From Sphaerisporangium cinnabarinum (GTDB lineage: Bacteria; Actinomycetota; Actinomycetes; Actinomycetales; Cellulomonadaceae), in the NCBI GenBank assembly GCA_003052455.1, contig QAPD01000045.1, positions 62,001-126,000 on the forward strand: DNA of 64,000 nt, in the 5' to 3' direction. This document shows, one piece after another, positions 44,310 to 53,600 of the stretch (position 1 is the first letter of the stretch; each line of letters begins with the position of its first letter). The position numbers and the translations under genes were made by a program. The notes below the pieces were generated by a model. It had not been told where the DNA came from, did not search any database, and was given only the letters and a program-made list of their open reading frames with translations.

Positions 44310-44481
44310 ACGCGCGGGTTCCCGCGGTGACCGCGCATCAGGTCGTCCGCCGCTTCTCGGGTCACCCTCCCGCCGCCAGGTATGCCGGAGTCATCGATCC
44401 CCCGCCTCAGGCGTTGCTCCCCCTGCGTCACGATGCACGCCGACCACCGCGACGCTCCCCTCGCCGCCGCACTCCTGGCGC

Positions 44482-45189
44482 GTGTGCCACCCTGTCCCGG
44501 TGCCCGACACTCCCCGACCACTCCTCCCTCCCCCGCTGCCCGACCTCGTGGGCGCGCGCGTGCGGACCGTGCACGTCGTGACCCACCCGGAGGCGACGCA
44601 CCACGTCGACGGGCTCGTCGGGGGCCAGCACGACTCCGACCTCACCCCCGCCGGGTTGCGGGACGCGGAGCTCGTCGCGGCTGCGCTGCGCGCACGCGTC
44701 CCGGCCGGTGCGCGCACGGACGTCGTCGCGTCCGACCTCCTCCGCACGCGCCGCACCGCGACCGCGATCGCCGCCGCGCTCGGCGGGGCGGCGCGCCTCG
44801 ACCCGCGGCTGCGCGAGGCGTCCTACGGCGAGGCGGGCGGACAGCCCCAGGCGTGGCTCGACGCGCGGTTCGTCCCGCCGCCCGCCACGGGCGACCGCCT
44901 GCGGCACGACGTCGGTGTCGCGGGTGCCGAGACGCGCCTCGACGTCGCGCTGCGGGTGTACGCGGCGACGACGGACCTCCTGCGCCGGGACGTGGACCAC
45001 CAGGTCGTCGTGACGCACGGTTTCGCGGCCACGTTCGTCGTCGCCGCCTGGATCGGGATGCCCGTGGAGGCCGCGGGGCACGTCGCCTTCCCGGTGCCGT
45101 CGGGCAGCATCACGACGCTGCGCGAGGACGGCCACTTCCACAACCGTGCCGTCGTCGCCGTCGGGGACGTCGCGCACCTGGGCCGGTGA
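44482..45189 (+). CDS. Histidine phosphatase-superfamily protein with altered RHG motif
   Basis: A 235-residue phosphoglycerate-mutase-fold protein. The usual catalytic RHG tripeptide is THP in VHVVTHPEATHHVDG. A later VASDLLRTRRTATAIAAAL is the standard phosphate-pocket Arg helix, and VVVTHGFAATFVVAAW is the second catalytic His. The first His is kept but its neighbouring Arg is replaced by Thr. Similar THPEATHHVDG proteins are, as I recall, a recognised subgroup, so this is probably a family variant. Start may be this GTG or the GTG at 44500. Confidence 0.78.
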   Translation: MCHPVPVPDTPRPLLPPPLPDLVGARVRTVHVVTHPEATHHVDGLVGGQHDSDLTPAGLRDAELVAAALRARVPAGARTDVVASDLLRTRRTATAIAAALGGAARLDPRLREASYGEAGGQPQAWLDARFVPPPATGDRLRHDVGVAGAETRLDVALRVYAATTDLLRRDVDHQVVVTHGFAATFVVAAWIGMPVEAAGHVAFPVPSGSITTLREDGHFHNRAVVAVGDVAHLGR

Positions 45190-45270
45190 CCGCGGGGCGG
45201 GAACGTGACGCCTGGCGCGTCGGTGCAGGTCAGCGCGCCGCACCCGATCAGCGCTGTGGGTGGCGCGGCC

Positions 45271-45300
45271 TAGGCTGACGGCGACCCGTCACCCAGGAGG
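45271..45300 (+). promoter_or_regulatory. -10 hexamer and Shine-Dalgarno of the recombinase gene
   Basis: TAGGCT (45271-45276) with AGGAGG (45295-45300), eight bases before the ATG at 45309. Here a short leader with a true ribosome-binding site is present, unlike the leaderless genes. Confidence 0.5.
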
Positions 45301-45308
45301 CCCGCACC

Positions 45309-46370
45309 ATGGTCGCCCCGCCCCGCCTCGAGCGGATCACCGTCGCCGAGGCAGCCGACCGCTACCTCGCGTCCGTCGCCGCGCAGACCCTGCGCGGCAT
45401 CCTGTCCCCCACGACGCGCCGCAGCTACGAGCGGGACGTCACGGAGTTCGCGCGCCTCGCGGGACCCGTGCGCGTGCTGGACGACGTCACGGGCGAGGAC
45501 GTCGACGACGTCCTGCTGCGCTACCAGACCACGCCCGACGGCCGGTACGCCGACGCGTCGCGCAAGCCGGGGAGCGCGGGCCGCTCGGCAGCGACGGTGA
45601 ACCGGTTCCGCCAGTCGGTGACGCGCTTCTTCGCGCACGCCGCGCGCGAGGGCTGGGTGCAGGCGGACCCGATGCAGTGGGCCGCTCCCCCGGCCCGTCT
45701 GCGCGACGGGCTGCGCGTCGCCCGCACCGCGCTGTCCGCGGGCTCGGCGGCGTCGCTGCTCGAGGTGTCCGCCGCCCGCGCACCCGGGGAACCCGCCGTC
45801 TCGCGCCGCGACCAGGACCTCCAGCTGCGCGACCGCCTCGTCGTCGCGCTCCTCCTCGTCCTCGGCCCGCGCGTGTCCGAGCTCGAGCGCGCGAACCTCG
45901 ACGACTTCTCCCGCGAACCGGACCAGACGCGGTGGCGCATCCAGGGCAAGGGCGGCCACGTCCGCACCGTCACGCTCTCTCCCCCGCTCGCGGACGCGCT
46001 GGAGGAATACCTCGCGCGGCTGCGTCCGACGCTCCTGGCCCGTCGGCCCGACGACCCGGACGCGCAGCGCGCCCTCCTGCTGTCGTGGCGGGGCCGCCGG
46101 ATCGACGCCCAGGCCGTGCGCGGGCTGCTGCGGCGCTGCGTCGAGCGCATGCCCGCGCAATACCGACGCGAGGCGACGCCGCACGCGCTGCGCCACACGA
46201 CCGCGACGCTGCTCGCCGCGGAGGGCTGGGACGTCAAGGTCGTCGCCGAGCTCCTCGGGCACGCGTCCATCGCGACCACCGGCGTCTACCTCGACCGCAT
46301 CGAGGGCGAGCTGGCGGCCGCGATCCGGGCCCACCCGCTCTCCGCGGCGCTCGAGCCCAGCGAGGTCTGA
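45309..46370 (+). CDS. Tyrosine-type recombinase/integrase (XerC/D-like)
   Basis: A 353-residue recombinase. An N-terminal SAM-like core-binding domain (residues ~10-130: TTRRSYERDVTEFARLAG, SAATVNRFRQSVTRFFAHAAREGW) precedes the catalytic domain. The residues are complete: Arg in LGPRVSELERANLDD, Lys in IQGKGGHVRTVTL, His-x-x-Arg in HALRHTTATLLAAEG, His in ELLGHASIATT and Tyr in TGVYLDRIEGEL. No tRNA or att repeat flanks it and no excisionase or phage genes are near. It may be a resident resolvase-type protein rather than an active prophage integrase. Confidence 0.88.
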   Translation: MVAPPRLERITVAEAADRYLASVAAQTLRGILSPTTRRSYERDVTEFARLAGPVRVLDDVTGEDVDDVLLRYQTTPDGRYADASRKPGSAGRSAATVNRFRQSVTRFFAHAAREGWVQADPMQWAAPPARLRDGLRVARTALSAGSAASLLEVSAARAPGEPAVSRRDQDLQLRDRLVVALLLVLGPRVSELERANLDDFSREPDQTRWRIQGKGGHVRTVTLSPPLADALEEYLARLRPTLLARRPDDPDAQRALLLSWRGRRIDAQAVRGLLRRCVERMPAQYRREATPHALRHTTATLLAAEGWDVKVVAELLGHASIATTGVYLDRIEGELAAAIRAHPLSAALEPSEV

Positions 46371-46427
46371 CCGGCCCAGCACGCGGGCGGTGGCGTCGGG
46401 GACGCTGACACCGGGCCGAGCGGGGCG

Positions 46428-46433
46428 TAGCGT
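46428..46433 (+). promoter_or_regulatory. Leaderless -10 element of the beta-propeller gene
   Basis: TAGCGT, seven bases before the ATG at 46441. Confidence 0.5.
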
Positions 46434-46440
46434 CGCAGGC

Positions 46441-48000
46441 ATGGCCCCGCTCCACCGGGTGGAGCTCGTCCCCGACGACGAGCCCGCGCCGGGCGGGCGC
46501 GGCACACCCGCGGAGGGGGCACCCGGGCGCGCGGCCCCTGCCCGACGACGCACCCTCCTCGTGCGCGTCGTGGCGCCGCTGCTCGTGCTCGCCGTCGCGC
46601 TCGGCGCCGTCGGCTCGTGGCGCTCGTCGACGGCGGAGCGGGCCCGCCTCGCCCACCCCGGCGCGGTCCGTTCCCTCGCCGTGCCCCCGGTCCCCGCCTG
46701 GTCCGCCGACGCCGCCAGCCCGCGCGTCGCCGTCGTCGACGACGTGGTCGTCACGGTCGCCGCCGCCGGGGTGGAGGGGCGCGACGCCGCCTCGGGCGCC
46801 CGGCGCTGGCTCGCTCTCGACGCGACCGCCACGTGCGGACCGGCCGCCGACGAGTCGGCGGGACCGGTGGCCGACGTGCTCGTGTGCGTCACGGGGCCGG
46901 CGCTCGCCCCGGTCGCGCACGTCGTCGGCCTGGGCGGACCGCTCACCGGCCCGGTGCCGCTGGGCGACACGCTCGGCCGGGCGGTCCCCGCGCCCGGCGG
47001 GGCGGTGCTGCGGTGGGCCCGCACCGGAGGGGTTGTGCACCTCGCGCTCCAGGACGCCCGCACCGCACGCGTGCGCTGGCGGCTCGACGTCCCGCCCGAT
47101 GACGCGGAACGGACCCCGATGTGCCGGCCCCAGGTCGCGGGGCAGGCCGTCGCGGCCGTCGAGGGTGGCCTGCTCGTGGTGCGGGGGTGTCGCGTCAGCG
47201 CCGTCCTGACCCTCGACGGCACCCGCCTCGACGCGCGCGGACCGGCCGTCACGACCGACGTCGTCCCGCTGCCTGACGGGACGTTCCTGCGTACCCGTGT
47301 CCTGCCGCCCGGGCGCGAGGCGACCACCGAGCTCCTCGCGCCGGACGCGACCGTGCGCGCCACCGTCGCCGGGCGGGTCCTGCGGCCGCTCGTCGGTCCC
47401 GAGGACGACCTGGCCCCCTGGCTGGTCACCACCGCGGACGGCGTGCGCGCCTTCGCGCCCGCAGGCGACTCGGACGACACGCTGCGCGAGCGGTGGCGCC
47501 TCGCGCAGCCCGTCGCCCAGGTCGTCGCGATCACCGCGGACCGCGCGGTCGTCGTCACCGGCGAGCGCGTCGTCGGCCTGGACGCGCGCTCGGGCGAGCA
47601 CGTGTGGTCGTGGCCGCGCCACGCTCCCGCCGGTCGCCGTCCCGTGCCGGGCGTCGCCACGGGACCCGGGAGCGCCACCGCGACGGCGGACGGCGGCGCG
47701 GGCACCGCGGGCCTCCGGGCGGATCTCACCCGTGGGGTCGCGGCGGCGTTCACCGACGGCGCCACGCTCGCGCTGGTCGTCCCCGACGGCTCGTCGCGGC
47801 GCTCGCGGACGGTCGCCGTCTCCCTCGACGACGGGGACGTGCGCTGGGACGTCGTCGGTGACGGCGACCCGTCCGGTTTCACCGCCCTGGCGGGATACGT
47901 GGGGCACGTGGACGCGGGGTCGTCGCGCGTCGTCGTGCTGGAGCGGCGGCCTCGTGCGAGGAGGTCTCGCGCGAGGACTCGTCCGCGTGCGAGAAGGTGA
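46441..48000 (+). CDS. Membrane-anchored PQQ-like beta-propeller protein
   Basis: A 519-residue protein. A ~40-residue Pro/Arg-rich cytosolic segment and one membrane helix (LLVRVVAPLLVLAVALGAVGSW) precede an extracytoplasmic domain of repeated beta blades. Recurrent blade motifs include VEGRDAASGARRWLAL, LALQDARTARVRWRLDV, VVGLDARSGEHVWSWP and VSLDDGDVRWDVVGDG, typical of PQQ/WD-like repeats. Such proteins often serve as scaffolds or signal sensors. The function is unknown. The end is strongly Arg-rich. Confidence 0.75.
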   Translation: MAPLHRVELVPDDEPAPGGRGTPAEGAPGRAAPARRRTLLVRVVAPLLVLAVALGAVGSWRSSTAERARLAHPGAVRSLAVPPVPAWSADAASPRVAVVDDVVVTVAAAGVEGRDAASGARRWLALDATATCGPAADESAGPVADVLVCVTGPALAPVAHVVGLGGPLTGPVPLGDTLGRAVPAPGGAVLRWARTGGVVHLALQDARTARVRWRLDVPPDDAERTPMCRPQVAGQAVAAVEGGLLVVRGCRVSAVLTLDGTRLDARGPAVTTDVVPLPDGTFLRTRVLPPGREATTELLAPDATVRATVAGRVLRPLVGPEDDLAPWLVTTADGVRAFAPAGDSDDTLRERWRLAQPVAQVVAITADRAVVVTGERVVGLDARSGEHVWSWPRHAPAGRRPVPGVATGPGSATATADGGAGTAGLRADLTRGVAAAFTDGATLALVVPDGSSRRSRTVAVSLDDGDVRWDVVGDGDPSGFTALAGYVGHVDAGSSRVVVLERRPRARRSRARTRPRARR

Positions 48001-48070
48001 CGAGGGCGAGAGCCTGTCGGGAGACCGGTGCTGCCGTCCGGGCCGCCGGACCGAGGTGAAGGAGGCCGTC

Positions 48071-48340
48071 GTGCCGAAGCGTGACCCGGGTCCGAGCGTC
48101 AAGGACCCCGACCTGTACGAGAAGCTGCGGGACGAGGGCGACTCGAAGGAGAAGGCGGCCCGCATCGCGAACGCCGCGGCGGGCTCCTCGCGGTCGAGCG
48201 TCGGACGCAAGGGCGGCAAGGCCGGCGACTACGAGGACTGGACCGTCGAGAAGCTGCGCAAGCGCGCCGCGGAGATCGGCATCGAGGGCCGGTCGTCCAT
48301 GCGCAAGGCGGAGCTGGTGCGCGCGCTGCGCTCGCACTGA
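48071..48340 (+). CDS. Small DUF7218/Rho N-terminal domain-like protein
   Basis: An 89-residue, highly basic protein. The first part (DPGPSVKDPDLYEKLRDEGDSKEKAARIANAAA) follows the DUF7218 pattern. The second part, DWTVEKLRKRAAEIGIEGRSSMRKAELVRALRSH, is a SAP/Rho-N-like helix-extended-loop-helix that binds nucleic acid. It starts at GTG with GAAGGAGG upstream. Similar proteins are common in actinobacteria; a nucleic-acid-binding role is inferred from the second domain. Confidence 0.78.
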   Translation: MPKRDPGPSVKDPDLYEKLRDEGDSKEKAARIANAAAGSSRSSVGRKGGKAGDYEDWTVEKLRKRAAEIGIEGRSSMRKAELVRALRSH

Positions 48341-48452
48341 GGACGCGCTCAGGACGCACCGGGAACGGTCCGGGGACGGGTCGGTCACGGGCCCGTGCGG
48401 GATCTCACCCGCGGCGCGCCCGTCTTCCGGTCGCGCCCGGGGTGCCGCCCGC

Positions 48453-48458
48453 TACGGT
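48453..48458 (+). promoter_or_regulatory. Leaderless -10 element of the PLD gene
   Basis: TACGGT, six bases before the GTG at 48465. Confidence 0.5.
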
Positions 48459-48464
48459 GAGTGC

Positions 48465-49718
48465 GTGCACCTGTCCGCCGACTCCGCCCTGCGCACCGCC
48501 CGCCGTCTGCTCTCCCGTGCGCTCGTGGTGGCCGTCGCGGCACCCGTGACGGTCGCGGGCGTGCTCGTCACCGCGGACGCGATCCGTAAGCGCCGCAACA
48601 CCACCGAGGCGTCGTTCCCGCGCTCGGCCCCCGCCGACGTCGAGGTCGCGGGCACCACGACGACCGTCTTCACGTACGGCGAGGACGTGTACCGGGAGAT
48701 GCTCGGCGCGATCCGCGGCGCGCGGCGCCGCATCCTGCTCGAGACGTACATCTGGAAGGCTGACGCGCTCGGCGAGGAGTTCAAGCAGGCGCTCGTCGAG
48801 GCGAGCGAGCGCGGCGTCGAGGTGTTCGTCGTGTACGACGGCTTCGCGAACCTCGTCGTCCCGCAGGCGTTCTTCGACCTGCCCGAGCCGATCCACGTCA
48901 TCCGGTACCCGGTGTTCCGCCCGGGCGTGCTCATGCTCAACGTGCGCAAGTCCGGCCGCGACCACCGCAAGATCCTCGTCGTCGACGACGAGATCGCGTT
49001 CGTCGGCGGCTACAACATCGGTGCCCTGTACGCGACGCAGTGGCGCGACACGCACGTCCGCCTCGTCGGGCCGAGCGCGTGGGAGCTGCGCAACGCGTTC
49101 GTCGACTTCTGGAACGCGAACCGCTCGTCGGACCAGCCGCTGCTCGCCGACCCGGGGTCGGTGCACTGGGAGCCGCGGCTGCGCGCGGCCCGCAACGCGC
49201 CGGCGCACCTCGTGTTCCCGATCCGCGGGATCTACCTCGACGCGATCGACCGCGCGAGCTCGCACGTCTACATCACGCAGGCGTACTTCATCCCGGACCG
49301 GGAGATCCTGGCCGCGCTGCTCGCGGCCGCGGCGCGCGGCGTCGATGTTCGGGTCCTCGTGCCCGAGCGCTCGAACCACGTGCTCGCGGACTGGCTGTCG
49401 CGCGGCCTGTACACGGCGCTGCTCAAGGGCGGGGTCCGCATCCACCTGTACCGCAACGCCATGGTGCACGCGAAGACCGCGACCATCGACGGCGCGTGGA
49501 CCACGATCGGCACGGCGAACATCGACCGGCTGTCGCTCACGGGGAACTACGAGGTGAACCTCGAGATCACGGACCCGGGGGTGGCCGAGCAGATGGAGAA
49601 GGTGTTCGAGGTCGACCTGTCGAACTCGCGTGAGCTGACGCTCGACGAGTGGGACTCGCGCTCGGTGGCGGCGAAGCTCAGCGAGGTCGTCCTCACTCCC
49701 CTGCGCCCGCTGCTGTAG
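48465..49718 (+). CDS. Phospholipase D-family protein (cardiolipin synthase-like)
   Basis: A 417-residue protein with one N-terminal membrane helix (ALVVAVAAPVTVAGVLVTADAI) and two PLD halves. The first HKD motif is RDHRKILVVDDEIAFVGGYNIG and the second is VHAKTATIDGAWTTIGTANIDRLSL. Both have the His-Lys-Asp residues and the G-G/S-x-N tail, the layout of bacterial cardiolipin synthases that use two phosphatidylglycerols. The start at GTG 48465 is set by TACGGT. Longer frames run antisense or into unrelated sequence. It converges with the MBL gene. Confidence 0.9.
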   Translation: MHLSADSALRTARRLLSRALVVAVAAPVTVAGVLVTADAIRKRRNTTEASFPRSAPADVEVAGTTTTVFTYGEDVYREMLGAIRGARRRILLETYIWKADALGEEFKQALVEASERGVEVFVVYDGFANLVVPQAFFDLPEPIHVIRYPVFRPGVLMLNVRKSGRDHRKILVVDDEIAFVGGYNIGALYATQWRDTHVRLVGPSAWELRNAFVDFWNANRSSDQPLLADPGSVHWEPRLRAARNAPAHLVFPIRGIYLDAIDRASSHVYITQAYFIPDREILAALLAAAARGVDVRVLVPERSNHVLADWLSRGLYTALLKGGVRIHLYRNAMVHAKTATIDGAWTTIGTANIDRLSLTGNYEVNLEITDPGVAEQMEKVFEVDLSNSRELTLDEWDSRSVAAKLSEVVLTPLRPLL

Positions 49719-49723
49719 CCGCG

Positions 49724-49762
49724 CCACCGTTGTCGCCGTCCTTCGGGCGACGACGACGGTGG
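49724..49762. terminator. Bidirectional hairpin between PLD and MBL genes
   Basis: CCACCGTTGTCG pairs with CGACGACGGTGG-type sequence around a CTTCGG-containing loop, with one wobble and one mismatch. It is six bases past the PLD stop. Confidence 0.65.
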
Positions 49763-49776
49763 GCGGGGTCCGCGGC

Positions 49777-50619
49777 TCAGCGGGCCGGGTCGGAGCGCAG
49801 CACGTCGGCCGCCTCCTCCTCCGGGCGCGGTGGCACGGTCTCGTCGGCCTCGAGCAGCGCGACCTCGCCGAACTCCGGGTGCTCGTCGCGCAGCTCGCGC
49901 GCGACCGCGTCGGCCGCGCCGTCCAGGGCGCCCGCGGCGACGTCGATCGACTCCCCCGTCGCGAGCGGCCGGTACTCGTACGTGCCCCCGGTGCGCTGCT
50001 CGCCCAGGAGCCGGTTCACCAGGCCGTGCCCGACGTCCGACAGCAGCGCGTCGTGGACGGGGACCACGACCCGGGGGTCGAGCGCGTGCACGAAGTCGAT
50101 CGTCTCGGCGAGCTTGAGCCACGGCGCCGAGACCGGCGCCAGCAGCACGTCGAGCCGCCGTCCGCCCAGCACGCCCGGGTCCGGGGCGTCGAACGAGTCA
50201 CCCGGGTGCAGGAGCGTCGCGCCGTCCCCGCGCACGAGGTACGTCACGTTCGCGATCCGCGGGACGTCCGGGTGGATCACCGCGTGCCGCCCGCCGCCGA
50301 CCACGACCTCCAGACCGCCCAGGTCCAGGCCGTCACCCGGTGCGACGACGTGCACGCGCGACGCCGCGCCGTCGGGCAGCGACGGACGCACCGCGGCGGC
50401 CACCTCCTCGGGCGCCCACACCGTGAGCTCCGGCCGGGCCGCGAGGGCGCCGCCCAGGGCGCCGGTGTCGACGTGGTCGGGGTGCTGGTGGGTGAGGAGC
50501 ACCGTGCCGGCGTCCGCCAGCGCGGCCGCGGCGTCGCTGAACGTGCCCGGGTCGATCGCGACGACCTGACCGCCGTGGCGCACCGTGACGCACGCGTGAC
50601 CGTGGAACGTGACCTGCAT
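49777..50619 (-). CDS. MBL-fold metal-dependent hydrolase (UlaG-like)
   Basis: A 280-residue metallo-beta-lactamase-fold protein. The beta-strand start MQVTFHGHACVTVRHGG and VVAIDPGTFSD are UlaG-like. The metal motif is LLTHQHPDHVD near residue 45. ATLLHPGDSFDAP holds the later metal His/Asp, and VVPVHDALLSDVG supplies the third His. A ~60-residue acidic tail follows. GAGGAGGATCC before the ATG is a good ribosome-binding site. The substrate is unknown. It reads into a hairpin terminator shared with the PLD gene. Confidence 0.88.
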   Translation of the reverse strand: MQVTFHGHACVTVRHGGQVVAIDPGTFSDAAAALADAGTVLLTHQHPDHVDTGALGGALAARPELTVWAPEEVAAAVRPSLPDGAASRVHVVAPGDGLDLGGLEVVVGGGRHAVIHPDVPRIANVTYLVRGDGATLLHPGDSFDAPDPGVLGGRRLDVLLAPVSAPWLKLAETIDFVHALDPRVVVPVHDALLSDVGHGLVNRLLGEQRTGGTYEYRPLATGESIDVAAGALDGAADAVARELRDEHPEFGEVALLEADETVPPRPEEEAADVLRSDPAR

Positions 50620-50670
50620 GGATCCTCCTCGAGTCGTCCTTGCCCGCCCGCTCGTGCGGGGGTCGGCCCC

Positions 50671-53600
50671 TCAGCCCACCACGAGGACGAGGTCGCCGCC
50701 CTCCAGCTGCTGCACCGCGCCGATCGCGACCCGCTGGACGGTGCCCGCGACGGGGGTCGTGATCGCGGCCTCCATCTTCATGGCCTCGACGGTCGCGACC
50801 GTCTGCCCCGCCTGGACGACGTCGCCCACGACGACGACCGGCGTCACCGCACCCGCGAACGGCGCCGCGACCTGGCCCGGCTGGGTCGGGTCCGCCTTCT
50901 CGGCGGTGCGCGCGTCGACGTCCACCGCACGGTCGCGCACCTGGATCGGGCGCAGCTGGCCGTTGAGGGTGAACATCACGGTGCGCATCCCGCGCTCGTC
51001 GGGCGTGCCGATCGCCTCGAGGCCCACGAGCAGCCGCACACCCTTCCCCAGCGCGACCGCCACCTCCTGACCCGGCTCCAGCCCGTACAGGTACGTGGGG
51101 GTGTCGAGGACCGACACGTCCCCGTACGCCTGCCGCACCTGCTCGAACTCCTTCGTCGGCCCCGCGAAGAGCAGGTGGTTGAGCCGACGACGGCGCACCT
51201 CCCCCTCCTGCGCGAGCTCCGCCTCGTCCTCGGCCGAGAGCGGCGTGACCCCGGCGCGCGCCGCACGACCGGCGAGCGCGCGCGACCGGAACGGCTCCGG
51301 CCAGCCCCCGGGCGGGTCGCCCAGCTCACCGCCCAGGAACCCGACCACGGAGTCCGGGATGTCGAACGACTGCGGGTCCGCCGCGAACTCCGCCGGGTCC
51401 GCGCCCGCCGCCACGAGGTGCAGCGCGAGGTCGCCCACGACCTTCGACGACGGCGTCACCTTCACCAGCCGCCCGAGGATCCGGTCCGCGGCCGCGTACA
51501 TCGCCTCGATCTGCTCGAACCGGTCCCCCAGGCCCAGCGCGATCGCCTGCTGGCGCAGGTTCGACAGCTGCCCACCCGGGATCTCGTGCTCGTACACGCG
51601 ACCCGTCGGCCCGGGCAGACCCGACTCGAACGGCGCGTACACGCGGCGCACCGCCTCCCAGTACGGCTCGAGGTCCGCGACCGCCGCCAGCGACAGCCCG
51701 GTGTCGCGCTCGGTGTGCTCCAGCGCGGCGACCAGCGCCGACAACGGCGGCTGGCTCGTCGTCCCGGCCATCGCGGCGCTCGCGGCGTCGACCGCGTCGA
51801 CGCCCGCCGCGGCGGCGGCGAGCAGCGTGGCCATCTGCCCGCCGGACGTGTCGTGGGTGTGCAGGTGGACGGGCAGGTCGAACCGCTCGCGCAGGGCGGT
51901 CACGAGGCGGCTCGCGGCGGCGGGGCGCAGCAGCCCGGCCATGTCCTTGATCGCGAGCACGTGCGCGCCGGCGTCGACGATGCGGTCCGCGAGGCGCAGG
52001 TAGTAGTCGAGCGTGTACAGGTCCTCGGCCGGGTCGAGCAGGTTGCCCGTGTAGCACAGCGCGACCTCCGCGACCGTCGTGCCGGTCGCGCGCACGGCCT
52101 CGATCGCGGGACGCATCTGGTCGACGTCGTTGAGCGCGTCGAAGATCCGGAACACGTCGATGCCGGTCGCCGCGGCCTCCTCGACGAACGCCTCCGTGAC
52201 GCGCGTCGGGTACGGCGTGTACCCGACCGTGTTACGACCGCGCAGGAGCATCTGGATCGCGAGGTTCGGCATCGCGGCACGCAGGGTCGCGAGCCGCTCC
52301 CACGGGTCCTCCCCGAGGAATCGCAGCGCGACGTCGTACGTCGCCCCGCCCCACGCCTCGACCGACCACAGCTGCGGCGTCGCCCGCGCCACGTACGGCG
52401 CGACGGCCGCCAGGTCGTGCGTGCGCACGCGCGTCGCGAGCAGCGACTGGTGCGCGTCGCGGAACGTCGTGTCGGTGACGCGCAGCCGCTGCTCTCCGCG
52501 CAGCGCCCGCGCGAACCCCTCCGGGCCGAGCTCGAGGAGCTGCTGGCGCGACCCGGGCGGGGGCGCGACCGTCAGGTCGAACGGCGGCAGCTTCGCCGCG
52601 GGGTGGCTCGTGGCCCGCGGCTCCCCGTGCGGCCGGTTCACGGTGGTGTCCCCCACGTACGCGAGCAGGCGGGTGCCCCGGTCCGCGCTCTCGCGCGCCG
52701 CGAGCAGCTCGGGCCGCTCGTCGATGAACGACGTCGCGACGTTGCCCGCGACGAACTCCGGGTCCGCGAGGACCGCCTGCAGGAACGGGATGTTCGTGCG
52801 GATGCCGCGGATGCGGAACTCCGCCAGCGCACGACGCGCGCGCCGCACCGCCGTCGGGAAGTCCCGGCCGCGGCACGTGAGCTTCACCAGCATCGAGTCG
52901 AAGTGGCCCGACACGACGGACCCCGCCGTCGCCGTCGCCCCGTCCAGCCGGACACCCGCCCCGCCCGGGGACCGGTAGGCGATGATCCGGCCCGTGTCCG
53001 GGCGGAACCCGTTCGCCGGGTCCTCGGTCGTGATCCGGGTCTGCAGCGCGGCGCCGTTGACGCGCACGTCCTCCTGGCGGATGCCCAGGTCCGCCAGCGT
53101 CTCGCCCGCCGCGATCCGCATCTGCGCGGACACGAGGTCGACGTCGGTGACCTCCTCGGTCACCGTGTGCTCCACCTGGATGCGCGGGTTCATCTCGATG
53201 AACACGTGCTGCCCCGCACGCTCACCGACCGTGTCGAGGAGGAACTCGACCGTGCCCGCGTTCTGGTACCCGATGTGCCGTGCGAACCGCACCGCGTCCG
53301 CGCACAGCGCGTCGCGGACCGCCGGGTCGAGGTTCGGCGCCGGCGCGATCTCGATGACCTTCTGATGACGACGCTGCAACGAGCAGTCCCGCTCGTACAG
53401 GTGCACGACGTTCCCCGCGCCGTCCGCGAGGATCTGCACCTCGATGTGCCGCGGCCGCAGCACCGCCTGCTCCAGGAACACCGTCGGGTCGCCGAACGCG
53501 CCGTCCGCCTCGCGCATCGCCGCGGCCAGCGCCTCGGGCAGGTCCTCGCGCACGTCCACGCGCCGCATCCCGCGACCACCACCGCCCGCGACCGCCTTGA

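Noticed and set aside
45309-46370. Active prophage or integrative element at the XerC/D-like gene
   Set aside because: No tRNA, att-type repeats, excisionase, portal or other phage genes were found on either side.
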